Shown: positions 1-7,000 of the stretch, in pieces | Layout: each line of letters starts with the position of its first letter | Numbering within the stretch: position 1 is the first letter of the stretch | Origin: Methylococcaceae bacterium | GTDB lineage: Bacteria > Pseudomonadota > Gammaproteobacteria > Methylococcales > Methylomonadaceae | Reading direction: 5' to 3' | NCBI GenBank assembly: GCA_030618325.1 | Contig: JAUXDP010000133.1 | Span: 1-8,717 of the forward strand | Length of the DNA: 8,717 nucleotides | Made by a program: the position numbers and the translations under genes | The notes under the pieces: generated by a model | Databases searched by the model: none | Told to the model about the DNA's origin: nothing | The model's input: only the letters and a program-made list of their open reading frames with translations

Positions 1-579
1 AATAAAGCTACCGTAACTTCTTCAGAAACATTGGGCAACAACAAAGAAACAATTACTTCTCCGACTACCACGATAGAGAATAAAGATATTAATGATCCTG
101 AAGAAGGGAAAAAGAAAACTAAGGAAGGCCAGAAGCCTTTAACGAAACAGGCACCAATTGAAACGACTAAGAAATCATTAGAGCAAGTTGTCAAGCCAAA
201 AGCGGTAATCAAGCCCGCAAAGCAGGAACCTATCAAACAGATTGCTAAAAAAACAACAGTCAAAAGCAGCAGCTTGCAAGGAACCAGTTGGGTGCTAGAT
301 CAGAAAGCCAGCCATTATACTTTGCAATTAATGGCAATTTCTAAGCAACGTAAGACTGCACTGCTGAAAGCCATTAATAAGCATAGCCAGTTACGAGATA
401 AATTACATTATTTTGAAATCAGCAAGAAAGGTGAGAAAAAATATGTATTGTTATATGGGAGTTTCTCGACACCAGCAGAAGCTAAGCAAGCGACCAAAAA
501 TCTACCTAAGGAGTTTGCTAAGCCCTGGTTAAGAAGCTTTAAAGTGTTGCATAAACAAATCAATGCAAATCGTAGATAA
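1..579 (+). CDS. SPOR-domain protein, DamX-like (3' part, N-terminus outside window)
   Basis: The reading frame is open to the left edge, so only the last 192 codons are visible; an in-frame TTG at 31 need not be the real start. The first ~95 visible residues are a low-complexity linker rich in Lys, Thr, Pro, Glu and Gln, with Lys-Pro-Ala type repeats. The last ~80 residues (about 313-555) form a SPOR domain: a conserved Trp, then SHYTLQLMAIS (first beta strand), a helix, KYVLLYGSF with an aromatic-Gly turn, and the TPAEAKQA helix. SPOR domains bind denuded septal peptidoglycan, and DamX proteins act at the division site, usually as a single-pass inner-membrane protein with this domain in the periplasm. 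In gammaproteobacteria damX-like genes follow aroK-aroB, and in some lineages precede hemE as here (21-base gap). Exact orthology to DamX is inferred from domain layout and position; the ATPase or membrane part, if present, lies upstream. Confidence 0.8.
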   Translation, partial: NKATVTSSETLGNNKETITSPTTTIENKDINDPEEGKKKTKEGQKPLTKQAPIETTKKSLEQVVKPKAVIKPAKQEPIKQIAKKTTVKSSSLQGTSWVLDQKASHYTLQLMAISKQRKTALLKAINKHSQLRDKLHYFEISKKGEKKYVLLYGSFSTPAEAKQATKNLPKEFAKPWLRSFKVLHKQINANRR

Positions 580-588
580 AATTCAGCT

Positions 589-593
589 AGGGA
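589..593 (+). promoter_or_regulatory. Ribosome binding site of hemE (supports TTG start)
   Basis: AGGGA lies 7 bases before the TTG at 601. With N-terminal similarity to known HemE proteins starting at this codon (MTLKND compared with MTELKND in E. coli), it decides in favour of the rare TTG start. There is no ATG between the preceding stop and the conserved substrate-binding motif that would leave a complete protein. Confidence 0.6.
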
Positions 594-600
594 ACAAATA

Positions 601-1665
601 TTGACTTTAAAGAATGATATTTTCATAAAAACGTTGCTAAAACAGCCAGTTGATAGGACTCCAATTTGGATGATGCGTCAGGCTGGGCGTTATTTGCCGG
701 AATACCGGAAAATTAGAGAGCAAGCCGGTAGTTTTATGGATTTATGTACCCAGCCGGAATTAGCTTGTGAAGTAACACTACAACCATTGGAACGATTCGA
801 TTTTGATGCTGCGATTTTGTTCTCAGATATTTTGACTATCCCGGATGCTATGGGTTTGGGGTTATATTTTAGTGAAGGTGAAGGGCCAAAGTTTCGTAAT
901 CCAGTCCGAACTGAATCCGACATAAAAAAACTATCTGTTCCGGACCCGGAAATTGAACTTAGTTATGTAATGGATGCCGTTCGGTTAATTAGAAAAAATC
1001 TACAGGAACGGGTGCCGCTAATTGGTTTTTCTGGCAGTCCCTGGACATTAGCCACCTATATGGTTGAAGGTGGAAGTAGCAAAAATTTTAGGCATGTGAA
1101 AGGGTTAATGTACGAACAGCCTGCTTTAATGCATCAAATGCTGGATAAATTAGCCCAATCAGTTTCTGCCTATTTGAATGCACAAATAGCAGCCGGAGCC
1201 CAGACTGTGATGCTTTTTGATACTTGGGGCGGAATGCTAAGTACGGAGGACTATCTGGAGTTTTCTTTGCGTTATGCGCAGCAGATTAGGGAATCACTAA
1301 ATACCAATAGGGATGGGCAGACTATTCCGACGATCTTGTTTACCAAAGGCGGGGGGCAATGGTTAGAAGCAATGGCGGATATTGGTTATGATGCATTGGG
1401 CCTTGATTGGCAAACTGATATTAATTTAGCTCGGGCCAGAGTGGGCGACAAGGTTGCACTGCAAGGAAATTTAGACCCTATTGCCCTTTATGCTGAACCG
1501 GATGTAATCAGGCAGAAAGTTAAGACTATTTTGGAAAAATTTGGCGAGGGGTCGGGGCATGTATTTAACTTGGGACATGGTATATTGCCCGATGTAAATC
1601 CCGAACATGTCAAGGTTATGGTCGATGCAGTACACGAGTTTAGCCTTGCCCATCATAACGTATAA
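601..1665 (+). CDS. hemE: Uroporphyrinogen decarboxylase
   Basis: This cytosolic enzyme decarboxylates the four acetate side chains of uroporphyrinogen III to give coproporphyrinogen III in haem synthesis. The product has 354 residues, the normal length, and is a single TIM-barrel domain. Family signatures are intact: PIWMMRQAGRYLPEYR at 21-36 with the two substrate-binding Arg (26 and 30), FSDIL with the catalytic Asp 76, GFSGSPWTLATYMVEGG at 142-158 with the conserved Tyr 153, FDTWGG at 206-211, and LGHGI with the conserved His 326. Translation starts at TTG, supported by a Shine-Dalgarno at 589-593 and by the N-terminal match to E. coli HemE. It lies 21 bases behind the SPOR gene on the same strand, so co-transcription is likely. 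A hairpin plus T-run follows the stop by 17 bases and should end the unit. No missing residue or frameshift is seen. Confidence 0.97.
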   Translation: MTLKNDIFIKTLLKQPVDRTPIWMMRQAGRYLPEYRKIREQAGSFMDLCTQPELACEVTLQPLERFDFDAAILFSDILTIPDAMGLGLYFSEGEGPKFRNPVRTESDIKKLSVPDPEIELSYVMDAVRLIRKNLQERVPLIGFSGSPWTLATYMVEGGSSKNFRHVKGLMYEQPALMHQMLDKLAQSVSAYLNAQIAAGAQTVMLFDTWGGMLSTEDYLEFSLRYAQQIRESLNTNRDGQTIPTILFTKGGGQWLEAMADIGYDALGLDWQTDINLARARVGDKVALQGNLDPIALYAEPDVIRQKVKTILEKFGEGSGHVFNLGHGILPDVNPEHVKVMVDAVHEFSLAHHNV

Positions 1666-1682
1666 ACTATATTTAGAAAAAA

Positions 1683-1711
1683 TGGAGCTTTTGTTGCTAG
1701 CTCCAGTTTTT
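1683..1711 (+). terminator. Rho-independent terminator after hemE
   Basis: TGGAGCT (1683-1689) and AGCTCCA (1699-1705) form a perfect 7-bp stem with a 9-base loop, followed by GTTTTTCTT. It starts 17 bases after the hemE stop, where a terminator for the damX-like/hemE unit is expected. The loop and right arm overlap a second possible pairing, TGTTGCTA (1692-1699) with TAGCAACA (1728-1735). Confidence 0.7.
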
Positions 1712-1807
1712 CTTCAGCCCCCTTTGTTAGCAACATAGCTGAGTCCTGCATTTTTTTATGTGATATACCTTTCGCGTTTAAGAATGCACCGTTTAGAGTA
1801 TGACAGG

Positions 1808-1883
1808 TTTTGTGAAGGGTTAGGCGCAAAGACGCAGCAATAGCAGGCTATTGGAAGGCTTTGCAACGACGCCCTTCGCAAAA
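1808..1883. repeat. Long imperfect palindrome, REP/MITE-like
   Basis: Three nested paired segments share one axis. The outer arms are TTTTGTGAAGGG (1808-1819) and CCCTTCGCAAAA (1872-1883), 12 bp with one G-T wobble. The middle is GCAAAG (1826-1831) and CTTTGC (1859-1864). The centre is CAATAGC and GCTATTG (1838-1853). Unpaired stretches on the two sides are nearly equal (6 against 7 and 6 against 7 bases), so the whole 76 bases can fold as one arm, on either strand. There is no T-run on the plus side, so it is not a classical terminator. The shape suits a small dispersed palindromic element or a structured RNA segment ahead of yjbQ. Family membership cannot be shown without a genome search. 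Confidence 0.55.
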
Positions 1884-1917
1884 AATGGTGTGCTATAAAT
1901 GGGGTGTTCTTGAATGC

Positions 1918-1923
1918 GGAAGG
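1918..1923 (+). promoter_or_regulatory. Ribosome binding site of yjbQ (decides ATG start at 1931)
   Basis: GGAAGG stands 7 bases before ATG 1931. The longer in-frame possibility, GTG at 1904, has no comparable site, and its nine extra residues are absent from the usual YjbQ N-terminus, which begins MW followed by an Ile-Thr-Leu strand. Confidence 0.65.
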
Positions 1924-1930
1924 TATAATT

Positions 1931-2350
1931 ATGTGGGTGCAAAAAGAGATTACCTTACAAGCCAGAAAACGGGGTTTTCATTTGGTAACAGCCGAAGTTT
2001 TAGAGCAGTTAGATGACTTAAAACAGTTCGAAATTGGTCTGGCCCATTTTTTTATTCAACATACCTCTGCATCTTTGGCAATTAATGAAAATGCTGATCC
2101 AAGTGTCAGAGTGGATATGGAAGCTTTTTTTAACCGGGCTATTCCAGAAAACGAACCTTATTTCACCCATGTTTTGGAGGGTGCAGATGATATGCCCGCA
2201 CATATTAAAGCCGTTACCATTGGCTGTGAATTAACTGTTCCTATCGACCAGGGGAGATTAATGTTAGGTATCTGGCAGGGAATCTATCTTGGTGAGCATC
2301 GGGATTATGGAGGCAAAAGAAAAATTATTGCCACTCTCAGTGGTGCCTAG
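1931..2350 (+). CDS. yjbQ: YjbQ / UPF0047 family protein
   Basis: The product has 139 residues, the usual length for this family of small, probably trimeric metal-binding proteins. It lines up with E. coli YjbQ over its whole length. Family motifs are the N-terminal MWVQKEITLQ strand, GFHLVT (15-20), HTSASL (44-49) followed by NEN and Asp 56, EGADDMPAHIK (83-93) and GEHRDYGG (121-128). The conserved His of HTSASL, of the MPAHIK segment and of GEHR fit a metal site. Some members are described as having weak thiamine-phosphate synthase activity, but the physiological role is unsettled and none is assigned here. The ATG at 1931 is chosen over GTG 1904 because of the GGAAGG site and family length. 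It stands alone between two palindromic repeats, with no obvious partner gene. Confidence 0.92.
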   Translation: MWVQKEITLQARKRGFHLVTAEVLEQLDDLKQFEIGLAHFFIQHTSASLAINENADPSVRVDMEAFFNRAIPENEPYFTHVLEGADDMPAHIKAVTIGCELTVPIDQGRLMLGIWQGIYLGEHRDYGGKRKIIATLSGA

Positions 2351-2423
2351 TTGCAATTGAATTATTGGGTGGTTTTTGGGTCATAGAACCTGGATAAGCT
2401 ACACTTCTTGTGAAGAACTTTTG

Positions 2424-2479
2424 ATTTACCACGAAGGACACGAAGGAAAAATATAAACTTCGTGTCCTTCGTGGTGAAT
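2424..2479. repeat. Near-perfect inverted repeat with 18-base exact arms
   Basis: ACCACGAAGGACACGAAG (2428-2445) is exactly complementary to 2458-2475 across a 12-base A-rich loop. The pairing extends outward by one G-T and three A-T pairs to 2424 and 2479, giving a 22-bp stem. Each arm is built on a 9-base tandem unit: CACGAAGGA occurs at 2430-2438 and again at 2439-2447. It lies between yjbQ and the DUF411 gene. CCACGAAGGACACGAAG-type motifs are, from memory, common as dispersed repeats in many environmental bacterial genomes. The stem could also slow or end transcription after yjbQ, although no T-run follows on the plus strand; on the minus strand the loop itself is T-rich. Confidence 0.7.
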
Positions 2480-2517
2480 ATTAATATATTGTAATGGTGA
2501 GTTTCTTCCCACAACTC

Positions 2518-2522
2518 AGGAA
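2518..2522 (+). promoter_or_regulatory. Ribosome binding site of the DUF411 gene
   Basis: AGGAA lies 6 bases before ATG 2529 and supports that start, which is also where the signal peptide begins. Confidence 0.55.
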
Positions 2523-2528
2523 TATTAT

Positions 2529-3011
2529 ATGAATTTTAAACAAACTCTATTTTTAGTCATCTTCTCTATTTTCTCTTCCGTGGTAACCGCAGAAAGTGTC
2601 TGGGATAAATCAATCCAGTCATTAACAGCGCCAACAGAAATTGTTGTTTACAGAAGCCCAAGCTGTGGTTGCTGTCATAAGTGGATTAAACACCTGGAAA
2701 AACACCAGTTTACGGTCAAGGATATGGTTACTGAAGATGTGAATAACGTCAAACAAATATACGGTGTTCCAGGAAAAATGGCTTCTTGCCATACTGCAAT
2801 TGTTGATGGTTATGTAGTTGAAGGCCATGTTCCCGCCACAGATATTATAACGTTACTAACCACACGCCCTAAAATAGTGGGTATTTCTGTTCCAGGCATG
2901 GTGAGTGGTACTCCGGGTATGGAAATGGGAGCTAAAAAAGATCCCTTTAAGGTGATATCCTTTGATTCCAGTGGAAAATTTAGTGAGTTTAATAATTATG
3001 AGAATTATTAA
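2529..3011 (+). CDS. Secreted DUF411 protein (periplasmic, likely metal-binding thiol protein)
   Basis: The product has 160 residues. Residues 1-21 are a Sec signal peptide: Lys near the start, hydrophobic core LFLVIFSIFSSVV, and a likely cut after VVTA. The mature part is a compact thioredoxin-like DUF411 domain. It has EIVVYRSPSCGCCHKW with Cys 46, 48 and 49, then GVPGKMASCHTAIVDGYVVEGHVPA with Cys 87-His 88 and His 100, and a PGM-SGTPGME segment near residues 122-131. The arrangement CxCC ... SCHT ... EGHVP is the family signature. Members are often linked to copper or other metal handling, but no reaction is established. The ATG has a good Shine-Dalgarno 6 bases away. The stop overlaps the start of glk by one base (TAATG), so the two genes are very probably one operon. 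A link to copper would suit a methanotroph, but no copper gene is nearby to support it. Confidence 0.9.
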   Translation: MNFKQTLFLVIFSIFSSVVTAESVWDKSIQSLTAPTEIVVYRSPSCGCCHKWIKHLEKHQFTVKDMVTEDVNNVKQIYGVPGKMASCHTAIVDGYVVEGHVPATDIITLLTTRPKIVGISVPGMVSGTPGMEMGAKKDPFKVISFDSSGKFSEFNNYENY

Positions 3012-4000
3012 TGATTCTGGCCGGTGACATTGGAGGGACTAAAACAGTTTTAGCCCTTTTCAAATCAGAAGGGAATGAATTGTTGTGTGCTCAGAAGCAG
3101 ACATATCGCTGTGCAGAATTTCAATCATTTAGCCAGATTTTAACTAGATTCCTTCAAGATATATCGCAACCCCTGGTCTCTGCCGCTTGTTTAGGTGTGG
3201 CAGGGCCCATAGTAAATGGAGACTGTTACGCAACCAACCTAAAGTGGAATATAACTTGCCACGAAATTAGTAATATTTTAGCAACAACCAATGTTTGCTT
3301 AATTAATGACCTAGAGGCCGCAGCCTTGGGTGTGGTCAGTTTGCCTGAGGATTCTTTTATAGAATTAAATCCTGATGCTGAGCAGGTTCAGGGGCATGTT
3401 GCCGTACTTGCGGCCGGAACCGGGCTGGGCGAAGCCATCATGTGCTGGGATGGGCAAAACTTTCACCCTATCGCGACAGAAGGTGGGCATACGGATTTTG
3501 CCCCCAATAATGAGCAGGAATTAGCATTATTAAATTTTTTGCGACTAAAACACCCGGAGCATGTCAGTTACGAGCGGGTGGTCTCTGGAGAAGGTCTGCA
3601 GAATATCTATCAGTTTTTAAAGCAGTCCGGTTTTGTAACTTCACAACAAATTGAAGATGCTTTGAGAGCAGGAGATCCTTCAGCAGTAATCGGTGAGGCT
3701 GGTGTTTCGGGAAGTGATGCTTTATGCCAAGAAGCCTTGGCTGTTTTTTGTCGTATTTACGGAGCTGAAGCTGGAAATTTAGCCCTCAAATGCCTGCCTT
3801 ATGGTGGAATCTATTTGGCAGGGGGAATTGCGCCAAAAATACTTTCCATGTTGCAAAAAGATTATTTTATGCAGAGCTTTTTAAATAAAGGACGATATCA
3901 TGATATTTTGAAGAAAATGCCTGTCAGAGTTTGCTTAAATCAGGAGGCAGGACTGATTGGTGCTTATGAGAAAGCTTTGGGAATGTTTGGGCCAGACTGA
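3011..4000 (+). CDS. glk: Glucokinase
   Basis: The product phosphorylates glucose with ATP to glucose 6-phosphate in the cytosol. It has 329 residues, close to the 321 of E. coli Glk, and belongs to that glucokinase type in the actin-fold kinase superfamily. Visible motifs are GDIGGTKT (5-12, phosphate-1 loop), IND with the catalytic-base Asp 100, AAGTGLG (134-140, phosphate-2), EGGHTDFAP with the sugar-contacting Glu 157 and His 160, and LAGGIAPK (269-276, adenosine region). The ATG shares its A with the TAA of the DUF411 gene. No strong Shine-Dalgarno is seen before it (only a weak GAG), which fits translation by re-initiation from the upstream gene. In methanotrophs glucokinase is usually connected with recycling stored glycogen or sucrose, but the neighbours do not show this. 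The stop is one base away from the stop of the convergent gene. Confidence 0.95.
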   Translation: MILAGDIGGTKTVLALFKSEGNELLCAQKQTYRCAEFQSFSQILTRFLQDISQPLVSAACLGVAGPIVNGDCYATNLKWNITCHEISNILATTNVCLINDLEAAALGVVSLPEDSFIELNPDAEQVQGHVAVLAAGTGLGEAIMCWDGQNFHPIATEGGHTDFAPNNEQELALLNFLRLKHPEHVSYERVVSGEGLQNIYQFLKQSGFVTSQQIEDALRAGDPSAVIGEAGVSGSDALCQEALAVFCRIYGAEAGNLALKCLPYGGIYLAGGIAPKILSMLQKDYFMQSFLNKGRYHDILKKMPVRVCLNQEAGLIGAYEKALGMFGPD

Positions 4001-4001
4001 A

Positions 4002-7000
4002 TTAAGCTAGAACTAAATATTTAAGTTCAAAATCAGTTTTTTTCAACGCCTTACTGAAATAAAAGCCCTGGTAATTAAAGCATTTTTTAGTCTTTAAAAA
4101 CAGTAATTGTTCTTCTGTTTCAACGCCCTCAGCTATAATTTCAAAGTTTAGTCTTTCAGCCATTGCAATAATCGTTTCGATAATAACCTGGGCATTTTCA
4201 TCATTACTATGAATGTCATCAACGAATGATTTATCAATTTTCAATTGATCGACAGGAAAACGTTTTAAATAAGCTAAAGAAGAAAACCCAGTTCCGAAAT
4301 CATCGATAGAGAAATGTACCCCCAATTTCTTCAGAGCAAGCATTTTTTCAACTACTTCATCACCCTGACTCACCATAATTCCTTCAGTCAATTCAAGGGT
4401 CAGTTTTTCTGGTTCAATTTGGGTTGATTTTATAATCTCTTTTACTGTATCGACAAAATCTGCTTGTCTGAACTGTGCTGGACTGACATTGACAGCTATA
4501 TGTCTAAAGCCTTGAAAGTGCTGCCATTCTTTTATTTGCTTACAAGCTGTTTGTAACACCCATTCGCCAATCGGCAATATTAATCCGGTTTCTTCTGCAA
4601 TTGGAATAAAATCTGCTGGTGAAACTAAGCCAAGTTGTTTATGTTGCCAGCGCAGCAAGGCTTCGGCACCAATCAGCTCATTAAATTGATTGAATTGTGG
4701 TTGAAAATGGAGCTCCATTTCATTACGATCCAAAGCATAGCGCAGTTCCTTTTCCAGGCTCAGGCGTTGATCAGCAACTTTTTGCATTTCTGGAAGAAAG
4801 AACTGGACTTTATTTCGGCCACTATCTTTTGCTTTATACATTGCCGTATCTGCTTGCATTAACAAAGTATCTGGATCGGTTTCTCCACCAGTGATGATAA
4901 CTATGCCAGCGCTAAGCGAGGTAAATAAAACATGCTCTTTAATATGAAATTCCTCAGCCATTGCAGCTTGTAGCTTTTCTGCTACATTTCGTGCTTCGAG
5001 AATAGCTGCATCATGCTCAGGAACAATATCGGTAATAACGACGACAAATTCATCTCCGCCTAAACGAGCAACTGTGTCTTCCTGCCGTATAATACGATTA
5101 AATCGCTTTGCTATTTCAATGAGCAGTGCGTCACCAACGGGATGGCCTAGGGAATCATTGATGTTTTTAAATCGGTCAAAATCAATATACATTAATGCAC
5201 TATATCGCTTATTGCGTTTGTCTATCGCTATGATTTGTTTGAGTCTGTCAATGAGCAATAACCGATTGGGTAATTTTGTCAAACTGTCATGATAGGCCAG
5301 ATATTGTGCCTGTGCTTCTGCTTGCTTCCTGGAAATACATAAGCTTAATGTTTCAGCAACACGCCGGAGAAAACTGTTTTCATATTTTTTTTGTTGATGA
5401 CCCTGCTCAATGAACAAAAGGATTACGCCCAATACCTTATCGCCGTTTAGAATAGGAACATTGTAATAGCTATTTTGAGCCATACTTTTACAGCATTCTT
5501 GGAAATCGTTGTCAGAATAATTTGCGAATTGAATTTGTTTTTCAGAAACAGCTTTGCCACAACAGCATTTATCCCAAGCAACCTTGCCACAGGAATCAAT
5601 TAATTCGGTCGGCAGGTTATGATTTGCCACCAATTTCAATAACCAACCATCGCCCTCATTTTCATTAAGAAAAATGCCGCAGTGAGGTAAAAAATTCAAC
5701 CAAGAAATTGAGACGAGTTCCTCTGCAGCTTGTTGCAAAAATATTTCTAATGGCTCAAAAGACAATTGCAATAATTTGCTAAGCACCTGTTCCTCGCCCA
5801 CTGTCCTTTGGATATGCTGTTCCTGCATCTTGTTTTCTGTAATATCTCTAAAATGAGATACATAATGAGATACCTTGCCCTCGATATCCTTAACCACGGA
5901 TATGCTCAGCCATCCAGGGAAAATATCACCATTCTTCTTTTTATTGTGGATTTCCCCCTGCCAATGGCCGTAGAGATCTAGGTCACGCCACATCTGTTGG
6001 TAGAATTTTTGATTATGTAATCCGGATTGAAAAATACGTGGATTCTGACCATATACTTCATCGATAGAAAAACCTGTCATATCGCGAAAATGTTCGTTTA
6101 CTCTGACAATTCTGGATTCATGATCAGTAATCATAATTGCCTCATGCGCTTCAAACGCTGTAGCAGCAATAGATAATTCGACTTCAGCTTGCTTTATTTG
6201 GGAAATATCTCTGATGGATATGACCGCACCAAACGCCTCACCTTGCTCATCAGTGATAGATTCACCATTGACGATGGCTGAAATTTCAGAGCCTGTATCC
6301 GGTTTAATAAACATTTCGGTGTTATTGATCTCTTCTCCACGCAAAGACCGGTATAAGGGATAATTTTTTCTATCAACAATTTCCTGTTTATCAGTATCAA
6401 AGATAGGGTAATGCTCAAGCCAAAAACTGCTGTGGGGTGACATCTCTTTGAAACCATGCATCTTTCTTGCTGAGCGATTCAGTAGTTTAATATTTCCCTG
6501 CTTATCACAGGCGATCACCCCATCGGCGATATTATCCAGAACTGACTCCAGAAATGCGCTTTGTTGCTTTTGAATATTTTCAACTTTAGTTCGTTCATCA
6601 TTTTCCTTTAGCAAGCGACTATTAGCGGCACGCAAAGATTGTTCAGAAGAACGTAATTTGACTAAGAAACTACTAACAATCAGTAGTAGCATTAAAGCAA
6701 TCGAAAAAACCCCCAGCATGTAGTATTTTTCCAATTCTTGTTTAGAGTTGTAGTCTTGCGAATAAATACTTCTAATCTGATGGATATATTTGATGATACT
6801 GCTAGTACTGACAAAAATTGAATTTCGTAAGCCGTCAGATGACGAAGATATAGTGTCTTTTTTATACGAATCAACATGGATTTCTGGATTAATAAGCAAT
6901 AAAAATTGCTTTAATAATAGATTTAACTTTTTACTTTCTTCATCTATTGCATCAATACTGGAATCTATTTTGGGAAAGCCGTATAGGTAGATTTGGTAGG

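Noticed and set aside
1819..1872. Possible integron attC site: GTTAGGC at 1819-1825 matches the GTTRRRY core.
   Set aside because: The core is at the wrong end of the palindrome for either strand, and no RYYYAAC partner is present at the other end. No cassette genes or integrase are nearby.
1904..1930. GTG start at 1904 for yjbQ.
   Set aside because: No Shine-Dalgarno, and the nine extra residues are not part of the family N-terminus. ATG 1931 has GGAAGG 7 bases ahead.
2403..2415. CTTC-TTGT-GAAG hairpin as terminator of yjbQ.
   Set aside because: Only a 4-bp stem without a clear T-run.
2482..2495. AT-rich TATATT/TGTAAT boxes before the DUF411 gene as a promoter.
   Set aside because: No recognisable -35 at 16-18 bases for any of the possible -10 boxes. 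A promoter may exist but cannot be placed.
4010..4028. GAACT/AGTTC hairpin at the convergent junction as a bidirectional terminator.
   Set aside because: Only a 5-bp AT-rich stem, no T-run, and it lies in the last codons of the minus-strand gene.
6194..6457. Second open frame of 87 codons within the c-di-GMP gene on the same strand.
   Set aside because: It lies in another frame of PAS 1, which continues uninterrupted in the main frame, so it is neither a frameshift nor a separate gene.
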